Assembly (NCBI RefSeq): GCF_031326225.1 | Contig: NZ_CP133720.1 | Span: forward strand, 310,001-374,000 | Direction of reading: 5' to 3' | Length of the DNA stretch: 64,000 bases | Source of the DNA: Undibacterium cyanobacteriorum | GTDB taxonomy: Bacteria > Pseudomonadota > Gammaproteobacteria > Burkholderiales > Burkholderiaceae_D | Part shown: in pieces, positions 33,677 through 40,961 of the stretch | How positions within the stretch are numbered: position 1 is the first letter of the stretch | Layout: every line of letters begins with the position of its first letter | The notes under the pieces: model-generated | The model's input: only the letters and a program-made list of their open reading frames with translations | Databases searched by the model: none | Told to the model about the DNA's origin: nothing | Position numbers and translations under genes: made by a program

Positions 33677-34861
33677 TTAATTCGCTCCGGCCATGGCGAC
33701 GGTGTTCATCGCGACTTGTTTTGTGACTTGTTCAGGTGCCATTTCAACGACCTGACCATCTTTGAGGTTCGATTTCGGATTGCGCATGATGATGTCACCG
33801 GCGGCGACGCCCTTGCGAATCTCGTAGTTACCGGTGCGCGCATCACGGCTACCCAAAGCTAATTCGACTTTGTTGAGCGTCTTGCCGTTGACCTTCCAGG
33901 CATAGCTTTTATCACCTGCTTTGACGATGGCTGCTTCGGGTAACATCAAGGCCGCGACGGTTTCTGCTTCAACGGTTCCTTCAGCATATAAGCCGGAGAC
34001 TTTAGGCTGCTTGCTATCGCTAAAGGCGACCAAGACTTCGACTTGACGAGTCACATCGTTGGCGGCAGGATCAACGCGGGTGATCTTGCCGCGGAATTCT
34101 TGACCTGCATAACCGTTGATGCGGAAGCTCACACTTTGTCCGGGCTTCACGACGCCGATTTTGTCAGCGGAAACGCGGCCGACGAAGCGCATGCTATTAG
34201 GGTCGATCACCTTCACTAATTCTTTACCAGCTGCGGCGGTGTCGCCAGCCGACACTTTGCGTTCACTAATCACGCCATCGAATGGTGCACGCACAACGGT
34301 GCGCGCCAATTGTTGTTGAGCGGCTGCGGCACGCGCTTTGGCTGAGGAGACCTCACTCTGCGCTGCATTGCGGCGCACTTCTGCGTCATCCAAAGATTGC
34401 ATCGACGTCATGCCCGATGCACGCAGGGTTTTCAAACGTTGCAGATTACGTTCCGCTTGATCGAACGCTAAGCTCGCATTACGTACCGCATCGTTGGCGG
34501 AATTGAGGTTGTCGCGAATCGCGGTTTCGTCGAGTTTAACGATGACATCACCGCGTTTCACGGGTTCGCCGTTTTCCTTCAGCACTTGCAGCACCACAGT
34601 GGATACTTCGGCGCGAAGATCCGCTTTGCGTTCTGGTTGAATCGAGCCTGTAATGACCGGGCCTGAGGCTAAGGCATTGCTTTGTAAATTTAAGATGTCC
34701 TCGTTCGCAATGATGATTTTGTCTGCTTTATCTGCGGTCTTGGCGATGGCTGAGGCACTCGCCGAGGCGCTGTTCTTGCTTGGCTCTGTGCCTTTATTGC
34801 AGGCAGCAAGGCTAAGGACTGCGGAAGCAACGGCAAGGACGAGAAGTGTTTTACGAGACAT
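33677..34861 (-). CDS. RND efflux periplasmic adaptor (membrane fusion protein)
   Basis: A 394-residue lipoprotein adaptor: signal peptide with lipobox LAAC, a short Ala/Ser linker, a lipoyl half (QVLKENGEPVKRGDVIVKLD), an alpha-hairpin (about 115-180), the second lipoyl half (VVRAPFDGVISERKVSAGD) and beta-barrel and membrane-proximal domains (GQSVSFRINGYAGQEFRGKI). The frame begins with GTG at 34870, but the ATG at 34861 has TAGGTG at good distance and starts the signal peptide. The upstream region holds repeats that may bind a regulator. Confidence 0.92.
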   Translation of the reverse strand: MSRKTLLVLAVASAVLSLAACNKGTEPSKNSASASASAIAKTADKADKIIIANEDILNLQSNALASGPVITGSIQPERKADLRAEVSTVVLQVLKENGEPVKRGDVIVKLDETAIRDNLNSANDAVRNASLAFDQAERNLQRLKTLRASGMTSMQSLDDAEVRRNAAQSEVSSAKARAAAAQQQLARTVVRAPFDGVISERKVSAGDTAAAGKELVKVIDPNSMRFVGRVSADKIGVVKPGQSVSFRINGYAGQEFRGKITRVDPAANDVTRQVEVLVAFSDSKQPKVSGLYAEGTVEAETVAALMLPEAAIVKAGDKSYAWKVNGKTLNKVELALGSRDARTGNYEIRKGVAAGDIIMRNPKSNLKDGQVVEMAPEQVTKQVAMNTVAMAGAN

Positions 34862-34958
34862 GATAGACACCTACAAAGTAAAAAAACATGAATGGGGATT
34901 TCGCGATGGTGAGTATTCCGAAACGCCTCTTCAGCTTCAAGACGCAAAGTTGTGAGAC

Positions 34959-35000
34959 GCATAAAACGCGGGATGAAATGCATAAAACGCGGAACGAAAT
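34959..35000. repeat. Tandem direct repeat, 2 x 21 bp
   Basis: Two adjoining 21-bp units differ at two positions (GGGAT versus GGAAC within the unit). They lie about 100 bases upstream of the efflux adaptor gene and fit two turns of DNA each, so tandem binding of a regulator is possible. Confidence 0.6.
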
Positions 35001-35034
35001 GAAATCGAATTTTGAGCTCTTGGAGCTAAAAGTA

Positions 35035-35056
35035 ATTTATTGTCATGGCAATAAAT
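35035..35056. promoter_or_regulatory. Operator-like inverted repeat
   Basis: ATTTATTG-TCATGG-CAATAAAT, 8-bp arms with a 6-bp centre, typical in size for a dimeric helix-turn-helix repressor. It lies between the efflux operon and the GNAT gene. Confidence 0.45.
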
Positions 35057-35196
35057 CAATGGATGCGCGGGTTTGCCGAGGTACACATGCGTGCTGGTGT
35101 CTTGATGGTGGAGTGGGAAGTGCGAGTGCTCGTGCGTGATATCATGCCGCTTTGTCTGATAGCGATTGGTATAAATAAAGCAGCGAGGAAGAAAGA

Positions 35197-35754
35197 ATGA
35201 GTCTAGAGCAGTCAACATTAGCGGAAAATCACAAGACTGTTAGTTTTCGGCATGCCATAAAAAGTGATGCAGCGGCGATCGCCATCTTGGTGAATAGTGC
35301 TTATCGCGGTGACTCAAGCCGCGCCGGTTGGACCACCGAGGCCGATCTCTTGACCGGTACCCGTATCAACGCGGAGGAGGTCATGCAATTGATCGAAGCA
35401 GATCAATCGGTCGTTTTACTCTGTTTGCAAAATCAAGAAATGATCGGTTGCGTGCATCTTGAGAAAACTGATGACGCGGCCTACCTTGGTATGTTTGTGG
35501 TACAGCCAATTTTGCAAGGTGGTGGGATCGGGAAGCAGTTCATGCAAGCCGCTGAAGCCGAAGTGCAAAAGCTGTGGGGCGTGAAAAAAATGTGGATGTC
35601 GGTGATCAGTGTGCGCAGTGAGTTGATCGCCTATTATGAGCGTCGTGGCTATGTGCGCACCGGACGCTTTAAGCCATTTCCAGCGGAGATTGGAGATGAG
35701 TTCCGCTTGGTGAAGGACTTACAATTTGAGGAGATGGAAAAAGTCTTAGCATAG
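35197..35754 (+). CDS. GNAT-family N-acetyltransferase
   Basis: A 185-residue protein with the GNAT fold. The acetyl-CoA loop is in LGMFVVQPILQGGGIGKQFMQ (V-x-P-x2-Q-G-x-G-I-G, close to the consensus Q/RxxGxG/A), followed by a helix and the late strand IAYYERRGYVRTGRF. AGGAAGAAAGA precedes the ATG. Substrate cannot be told. It is divergent from the efflux operon; a role in detoxification is only a contextual guess. A terminator follows. Confidence 0.92.
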   Translation: MSLEQSTLAENHKTVSFRHAIKSDAAAIAILVNSAYRGDSSRAGWTTEADLLTGTRINAEEVMQLIEADQSVVLLCLQNQEMIGCVHLEKTDDAAYLGMFVVQPILQGGGIGKQFMQAAEAEVQKLWGVKKMWMSVISVRSELIAYYERRGYVRTGRFKPFPAEIGDEFRLVKDLQFEEMEKVLA

Positions 35755-36065
35755 ATGATTGTTGCATCGTGTTGTTTCTGACGACTGATTTTTAGCCTTG
35801 TACGGAAACAAAATAAACGACTCGAATTAAAAAATTTGTGAGCCGCGTTAGCAAAAGCTGATGCGGCTTTTTTATTTTATGAGCGTCATTTTCCAGTCAC
35901 GCTGCTCAATACCCGAGCGAATCTTGTCGTGCGTTTGAAAAGCGATTTTTCACCTCGAATACGATGTCATTGTGGTGAATCCAAAAAATTTTTACCGGTG
36001 CGAAGGCGTTTTTCACGCCCTATTCTTCGCCTACTTCTTTTTGAAACAGGCAACGGAGAATCAGT
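35755..36065. other. Intergenic stretch with the GNAT gene terminator
   Basis: About 311 bases. The terminator at 35841-35879 is the only clear element. The remainder should hold the promoter of the 36066 operon, but no strong consensus was found. Confidence 0.4.
35841..35879 (+). terminator. Rho-independent terminator after the GNAT gene
   Basis: AGCCGCGTTAGC (35841-35852) pairs with GCTGATGCGGCT (35857-35868), with two G-T pairs, around AAAA, followed by TTTTTTATTTTAT. Confidence 0.85.
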
Positions 36066-36980
36066 ATGCAATTGAAATGGGTAATGCAAGTGAGTTTGGC
36101 ATGTGCACTTGTCATGTCTAGCACTTGGGTCTTAGCCGGCAAAGGCTCTTCCAGTTCCATGTCACGCGGATTCTCTTCGAGCCGCAGTACTCCCTCGATC
36201 AAGGCACCAGCACGTCCAAGTAGTTTCGGGAGTTTTGGTCGTGCGCAATCTCAAGCGAATAGTCCACGTGCTTCATCGGTACGTTCCGAGAGTGTGATGT
36301 ATCGCGATATCAGTCAGCGGCACGCACAAACCAACGCAACTAAAAATTGGGACGCCCGCCAAGCTTCGGACACTTCGACTGGGTCAATAGGCAGCTCTCA
36401 AGCGGCTGGTAACTCCTCCTCGAATACGTCAACGCAAGGAACGCGTTTCGGTAATCAGACCACAATGAATAAGGACACCAGCTATCAAACTGGAACCCAA
36501 GTGGGAAATCAAGTCGGTACCCAATTTGGCTCACAGACCAATGATCGCAACGCAATGTTGAAAGGTGCGATTGCTGGCGTGGTGATCGGTTCTGTGTTGA
36601 GTCAACCGCACAGTGCTTACGGTAGTACTGGCCATCCGAATAGCTCCGGACAGTCAACCGAGGGAATGACGAATGGACCTGTGCCCGTGACAGAACAAGG
36701 TGAATTCAAACAGTCGCAAATCAAAGTTGAACAGCCGATGGAAAGCACTGAATTACCCACCAATGCAGCGCAAAGCGCTCAACAAGTCGTTGAGCATGCG
36801 GGTACGCAGGATGTGACACCGAAATCGTCGAGTGCCTCTAGCCCATCAGATTCGTCGAGTTCGCTTGGGACATGGGTAATTCTACTGGCGCTGCTGGGCG
36901 CTTTGATTTGGTGGACTAAACGACGATTAAACAAAGTACAGAGCTCGATGCAAACGGGCAAACCTCACTATAGCTTATGA
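36066..36980 (+). CDS. Exported Ser/Gln-rich protein with C-terminal membrane anchor
   Basis: A 304-residue protein with a signal peptide (about 1-24, ending VLAGKG) and one membrane segment near the end (about 270-288, WVILLALLGALIWW) followed by basic residues. Between them it is Ser/Gln/Thr/Asn-rich and likely disordered, with a short Gly/Ala hydrophobic stretch (KGAIAGVVIGSVLSQ) near 162-176. CGGAGAA precedes the ATG. The stop overlaps the frame of the next gene, so it is in one operon with the DUF2491 and PspA-like genes. No family recognised; similar exported low-complexity proteins accompany PspA-like modules. Confidence 0.75.
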   Translation: MQLKWVMQVSLACALVMSSTWVLAGKGSSSSMSRGFSSSRSTPSIKAPARPSSFGSFGRAQSQANSPRASSVRSESVMYRDISQRHAQTNATKNWDARQASDTSTGSIGSSQAAGNSSSNTSTQGTRFGNQTTMNKDTSYQTGTQVGNQVGTQFGSQTNDRNAMLKGAIAGVVIGSVLSQPHSAYGSTGHPNSSGQSTEGMTNGPVPVTEQGEFKQSQIKVEQPMESTELPTNAAQSAQQVVEHAGTQDVTPKSSSASSPSDSSSSLGTWVILLALLGALIWWTKRRLNKVQSSMQTGKPHYSL

Positions 36981-36991
36981 AAGGAAGCAAG

Positions 36992-37780
36992 ATGGCGTGG
37001 AAAGATGCATGGACACGGGTTTTTACCTCTGGTGCGAAGGTCAGCGGTGTGTCGTCAGTGGTGCAGGAGGATGACAATCTCCCGTTGCGAGCGCGTGTGG
37101 GTAGTGTCATCGCACTACAAAAGACACCCATTTTGAGAGCGCAAGCACAAGGTTCTTTAGTGGTCGCGCCGAGTGATGATGAGACGCTGATCCGAGCGAT
37201 TAGCCGCGTGCGTACCGAGATGGATGGCAAGTTGTATCGCTATTACCTAGGCACGGGCGAGGATGATCAAGCGGAGAAATTCATTGAGGTGTATGTCAAT
37301 GCCAAGGATGAGGTTGCGGAACTGACTTACTACAGTCGTTTGTGCCGACTCATACCTGAAACGAATGAAGACCAAGCGATTTTCTCGGGGGAGGCTGGTT
37401 ATGGTTTAGGTGATTTGCATTACACGTTATGGCGTTTTCAACTCGAAGATTTGGGATGGCCATTGGATGCTTTAGATGCGACATTTCTGGATCAAGACCA
37501 TGTGCAGTATCAGAGGATGATTGGTGATCCGTACGCTGAGTATGTCGCTCCCTTTAGAGCAAGTGAGACGCGTATTGATAGTAGCGATGGGAGTCAAGGA
37601 TTACGCCAACAGCTGATTTATGTGCCGTATGTGCGCGCTTTGGCAGGCGAGGATAAAGAATTGTTGTTGATCTCCACAGAAGTGGTAGAGAGCGTGAATG
37701 GCGACAGAAATAAGCGTGGGATTTTCGTGGATTTTATGGTGGGCATACCGATCGAGCTAGAACGCTTAGTGGTGCAGTAA
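36992..37780 (+). CDS. DUF2491 (YjfK-like) protein
   Basis: A 262-residue cytoplasmic protein of the DUF2491 family. Typical segments are RARVGSVIALQKTPIL, YRYYLGTGEDDQAEKFIEVY and QMIGDP-like LDQDHVQYQRMIGDPYAEY. I take the ATG at 36992 (AAGGAAG before it) over the one at 36977 that overlaps the previous stop; either is possible. In E. coli the relative yjfK lies beside yjfJ (PspA/IM30-like), as here. The biochemical role of the family is unknown; membrane stress is the likely setting. Confidence 0.88.
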   Translation: MAWKDAWTRVFTSGAKVSGVSSVVQEDDNLPLRARVGSVIALQKTPILRAQAQGSLVVAPSDDETLIRAISRVRTEMDGKLYRYYLGTGEDDQAEKFIEVYVNAKDEVAELTYYSRLCRLIPETNEDQAIFSGEAGYGLGDLHYTLWRFQLEDLGWPLDALDATFLDQDHVQYQRMIGDPYAEYVAPFRASETRIDSSDGSQGLRQQLIYVPYVRALAGEDKELLLISTEVVESVNGDRNKRGIFVDFMVGIPIELERLVVQ

Positions 37781-37834
37781 ATAGTCGATGTAAGAAACTT
37801 AGAAGATGTTGTTTAATTTTGAAAGGTTAAGAAA

Positions 37835-38611
37835 ATGAGTAATTTAAATGGTTGGGGTTTGACTGCACGTTTGATTAGCAAACATTTTGGTGCTTTGGGT
37901 GACAAGATCGCTGAAACCATTGCAGGTTTTGATCCAGAGACCGCGACCGAAGCTGATCGCGATCGTTTAGCAGCCACTTTGCGTGAAGCGGCACAGAAGC
38001 TAGCCAGTGCGCGTGCGTCCTTCAAACAGGAGAGCGGTGATGTACAACGCCTACGCGAACTCATTAAGAGTGATGAAAAAGTATCGCTGAGTTTGGCTGA
38101 GCGATTGAGCGCTGGCAGTATCTCCGAAGCGACCGTGAATTTATTCTGTGATGAGCTCGAAGCGAATAAGGCACGTTTGCCAATTGAAGAACAGGAGGCT
38201 GCCGATGCACAGGAATACATGAACGAGTTGCAGAAAATTGTCGACGCATTGTCACAGGAATTGGCGCAGTTCGATGCGGCCGCAAAGAAATCCATGCAAA
38301 ATTTGGCAAGCGCCAAGGCGCAAAAGGATCTGCAAGAATTACGTATGGAGCGCCAAAGTCAGTTGGCGAGTTTGAGTGGCATTCGTGGTCAATCAAGTGC
38401 CTTAAATGCGCTGACCAAGCGAGCAGAAAAAGTCATGAATGAAGCAGCTGGTTTGCGCATTGTGGCCGACATCGCCCAGAAGCCAATTGATCAAGCCGCG
38501 GAGATTGATGCCATCCGCCGTTCTGTGGCGAAGCAGACCAATGATGGTGAGACGACTTTGCAGCGTTTGCAGCGTTTATCGAACAAAAACGATGTAGAAG
38601 TCGCGGCATAG
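37835..38611 (+). CDS. PspA/IM30-family protein (YjfJ-like)
   Basis: A 258-residue, almost fully helical, charged protein. It has long coiled-coil segments (about 50-90, 105-190 and 230-252) as in PspA/IM30. These proteins bind the inner face of the membrane, form large rings or ESCRT-III-like rods and counter loss of proton motive force. AAAGG precedes the ATG. It is the third gene of the module with the exported Ser-rich protein and DUF2491, and a terminator follows directly. No pspF-type activator is near. Confidence 0.88.
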   Translation: MSNLNGWGLTARLISKHFGALGDKIAETIAGFDPETATEADRDRLAATLREAAQKLASARASFKQESGDVQRLRELIKSDEKVSLSLAERLSAGSISEATVNLFCDELEANKARLPIEEQEAADAQEYMNELQKIVDALSQELAQFDAAAKKSMQNLASAKAQKDLQELRMERQSQLASLSGIRGQSSALNALTKRAEKVMNEAAGLRIVADIAQKPIDQAAEIDAIRRSVAKQTNDGETTLQRLQRLSNKNDVEVAA

Positions 38612-38671
38612 AGATCGACACTTCAACCACCACATGATTGACGCGTCATAGTGGGTGGAAATCTGAGAGCC

Positions 38672-38707
38672 AAGGCATGGGTTTTTCTCATGCCTTTTTC
38701 TTATTTT
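38672..38707 (+). terminator. Rho-independent terminator of the PspA-like module
   Basis: AAGGCATG (38672-38679) and CATGCCTT (38689-38696) form an 8-bp stem with a 9-nt loop, followed by TTTTTCTTATTTTT. Confidence 0.85.
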
Positions 38708-38767
38708 TGATGCAATGCTGCAGTGGAAAAAGTAGGAAAAACCACAATCGATTCAATCACAAGCTTA

Positions 38768-38796
38768 TAAATGCAGATATGACGAATACGATCGTT
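38768..38796 (+). promoter_or_regulatory. Weak sigma-28-type promoter candidate for a chemoreceptor gene
   Basis: TAAA (38768-38771), 17 bases, then CGAT (38789-38792). This has the spacing of the flagellar consensus TAAA-N15-GCCGATAA but matches only the central CGAT of the -10 box. Supported mainly by the chemotaxis gene that follows. Confidence 0.3.
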
Positions 38797-38878
38797 GCAC
38801 TATAGAAATATGGTGCTAGAATTTTTGCATACGTCTTTATTGAATTTAGTGTTTGCTCCAAGCGATCGGGAGAACCTC

Positions 38879-40420
38879 ATGCTTACACGTATCGGCATTG
38901 CAAAGCGTCTATATTTGGCTTCGTTTGTTTTGATACTCGCGCTAGCGGCTGTGGCGGTTGATGGCTGGGTTTCTCTGCAAGCGATGAAAGATATGGTCGT
39001 CAAGACTGAGGAAAAAAGGGTCCCTCAGCTCATGCAAATTGCAACAATTGAGTTGAACATTACGCGCGTTTCTTTGCAGTTACGACATGCAATTCTATCT
39101 CGTAATCCTGCGGAGTTAGATGCAACGATGGCAGACATCAAAGAAAAGCGCAATACGATTGATAGCACAATTCGTGAGTTTGAAAATGGCGTGTTCACTC
39201 CGGAAGGCCGAGCCTTTATCAATAATTTCAAGCCTAGCGTCAAGAATTTTTGGGATGTGGGAGAGCAGAATATTCGTTTGATTTTGGAGGGTAAGAAAGA
39301 CGAGGCCTTTGCATTCTTGGTGGATAAGACTATTCCTGCGCGGAACATACTCTTGACTCAAAGTGGTAACGAAAAAGAACGACAAAGTAAGCAGCTCAAA
39401 GTCGAATTAGGAACCTTTGGAAAAACTGCCGACACCACCGGTTTGCAGATCGTTGGTTTAACCATTGCTGTTGGGGTTGGTTTACTCGCATTCTCAGCTT
39501 ACATCACAGGTGTGTTGCGACGTCGCATTCAGAGCTCACAAATAGTGGCGGAGCGCGTGCGTGATGGTGATTTGACACATGCCATTTTCGATGATGCCAA
39601 TGATGAATTTAGCCCTTTACTATCTTCGTTGGAGGCCATGCAAAAATCATTGACAGAGATAGTCGCGAAAGTTCGTCGTGGTTCAGATGGCGTGGCGACA
39701 GCGAGTGCAGAAATCGCTTCGGGTAACATGGATCTGAGTGATCGTACCGAAAGTCAAGGTGACGCTTTGGAAAAAACGGTTACAGCGATGGAGGAGTTGA
39801 GCACGACAGTCAAACAAAATGCGGACAATGCTCGTCAAGCTAATCAGTTAGCGGCATCAGCCTCAGAGGTCGCCGCTAAAGGTGGTGAAGTCGTGAAGGA
39901 TGTGGTAGAGACGATGAAGGGAATTAATGCCGCGTCGACCAAGATTGCGGATATTATCGGAGTGATTGATAGCATTGCATTTCAAACCAATATTCTGGCG
40001 CTCAATGCAGCAGTTGAGGCAGCTCGCGCCGGCGAACAGGGACGTGGTTTTGCAGTCGTCGCCTCGGAGGTGAGAAGCTTGGCTGGACGTTCAGCTGAGG
40101 CAGCCCGTGAAATCAAGAAATTGATTGGTGATAGTGTCGATCGTGTCAACATTGGATCAAATTTAGTAGATCAGGCCGGCGCGACGATGGATGAGGTTGT
40201 GACTTCCATTCGACGAGTAACGGATATTATGAGCGAAATTAGTGCAGCGAGTCAGGAACAATCGAATGGTGTAGAACACGTGGGATTAGCCATGACTCAG
40301 ATGGATGCGAGCACGCAGCAAAACGCCGCTTTGGTCGAGGAGATGGCGGCAGCTGCAGCCAGTTTGAGGAGCCAAGCCCACGAGCTTGTGACGGCGGTGT
40401 CCGTGTTCAAGCTCCGGTAG
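38879..40420 (+). CDS. Methyl-accepting chemotaxis protein
   Basis: A 513-residue chemoreceptor. A membrane helix (about 10-30) is followed by a periplasmic four-helix-bundle sensor (about 30-185), a second membrane helix (about 188-210), a HAMP domain (about 212-265) and the signalling domain. The hairpin tip reads IDSIAFQTNILALNAAVEAA then GRGFAVVASEVRSLA. The ATG at 38879 with GGGAGAA upstream is chosen over a frame opening 84 bases earlier. It ends VSVFKLR, without the CheR/CheB-tethering pentapeptide of the E. coli Tsr/Tar type. Ligand unknown. Confidence 0.95.
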   Translation: MLTRIGIAKRLYLASFVLILALAAVAVDGWVSLQAMKDMVVKTEEKRVPQLMQIATIELNITRVSLQLRHAILSRNPAELDATMADIKEKRNTIDSTIREFENGVFTPEGRAFINNFKPSVKNFWDVGEQNIRLILEGKKDEAFAFLVDKTIPARNILLTQSGNEKERQSKQLKVELGTFGKTADTTGLQIVGLTIAVGVGLLAFSAYITGVLRRRIQSSQIVAERVRDGDLTHAIFDDANDEFSPLLSSLEAMQKSLTEIVAKVRRGSDGVATASAEIASGNMDLSDRTESQGDALEKTVTAMEELSTTVKQNADNARQANQLAASASEVAAKGGEVVKDVVETMKGINAASTKIADIIGVIDSIAFQTNILALNAAVEAARAGEQGRGFAVVASEVRSLAGRSAEAAREIKKLIGDSVDRVNIGSNLVDQAGATMDEVVTSIRRVTDIMSEISAASQEQSNGVEHVGLAMTQMDASTQQNAALVEEMAAAAASLRSQAHELVTAVSVFKLR

Positions 40421-40421
40421 T

Positions 40422-40443
40422 AGGATTAAAACTTATCCTTTTT
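40422..40443 (+). terminator. Short terminator after the chemoreceptor gene
   Basis: AGGAT (40422-40426) and ATCCT (40435-40439) with an 8-nt loop and a following T run. It overlaps the 3' end of the convergent DUF423 gene. The stem is short, so strength is doubtful. Confidence 0.45.
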
Positions 40444-40806
40444 CAATGCAAGCGATATCATCAAGAACCAACCGACTAAGAAAGCCGTACCACCGATCGG
40501 TGTGATAGCTCCTAACCATTTGATACCGGTGATAGCAAGAAGGTAAAGGCTGCCACTAAATATCAACGTGCCAACCACAAAACAAAGTGCGATTTGACTT
40601 AGTCGTTTCGCGTCATAACGAGTTGACAGCGCAACGAGGCCAAGCATTGCCAAGCCGTGTATGACTTGATACTGCACTGCCGTTTGCCAAATTGCGAGCA
40701 TATCAGTACTTAAAATTTGCTTCAGGCCATGTGCGCCAAAAGCGCCGCAGGCGATGGCGATCAGCATGGACGTGGCAGCACTGATGAGGATGTGACGTTC
40801 TTGCAT
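40426..40806 (-). CDS. DUF423 membrane protein (YgdD-like)
   Basis: A 126-residue inner-membrane protein with four helices and the family pattern: GAFGAHGLK in the first helix, WQTAVQYQVIHGLAM in the second, then FSGSLYLLAITG and AITPIGGTAFLVGW. Full family length. Function unknown. It ends only 5 bases from the stop of the convergent chemoreceptor gene. Confidence 0.93.
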   Translation of the reverse strand: MQERHILISAATSMLIAIACGAFGAHGLKQILSTDMLAIWQTAVQYQVIHGLAMLGLVALSTRYDAKRLSQIALCFVVGTLIFSGSLYLLAITGIKWLGAITPIGGTAFLVGWFLMISLALKKDKF

Positions 40807-40891
40807 ATCTTGCGACTCGATTGAAAAATTGTGAGAGAAAACGAAGGACCGATAAGTCGCTGCGATTTTAGTACAAATTGTCTTAACTAGG

Positions 40892-40921
40892 AAAAAGGGA
40901 CATCAGCTGATGTCCCTTTTT
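40892..40921 (-). terminator. Perfect 30-bp palindromic terminator
   Basis: A perfect palindrome with no unpaired centre; one half is AAAAAGGGACATCAG. Read on the minus strand it gives a stem followed by T residues and lies 40 bases after the oxidoreductase gene. Because it is symmetric it could also stop plus-strand transcription. Confidence 0.85.
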
Positions 40922-40961
40922 TGTGCTTTGCCGTCCGAACACGAACAGTGCGAAGTGTGTG

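Larger units (their letters stand above)
34871..35196. promoter_or_regulatory. Divergent control region of efflux operon and GNAT gene
   Basis: About 325 bases between divergent genes. It contains two 21-bp tandem direct repeats (34959-34979 and 34980-35000, 19 of 21 alike, sharing GCATAAAACGCGG and GAAAT) and a perfect inverted repeat ATTTATTG / CAATAAAT (35035-35042, 35049-35056). These are likely regulator sites. No regulator gene lies nearby. Confidence 0.5.
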
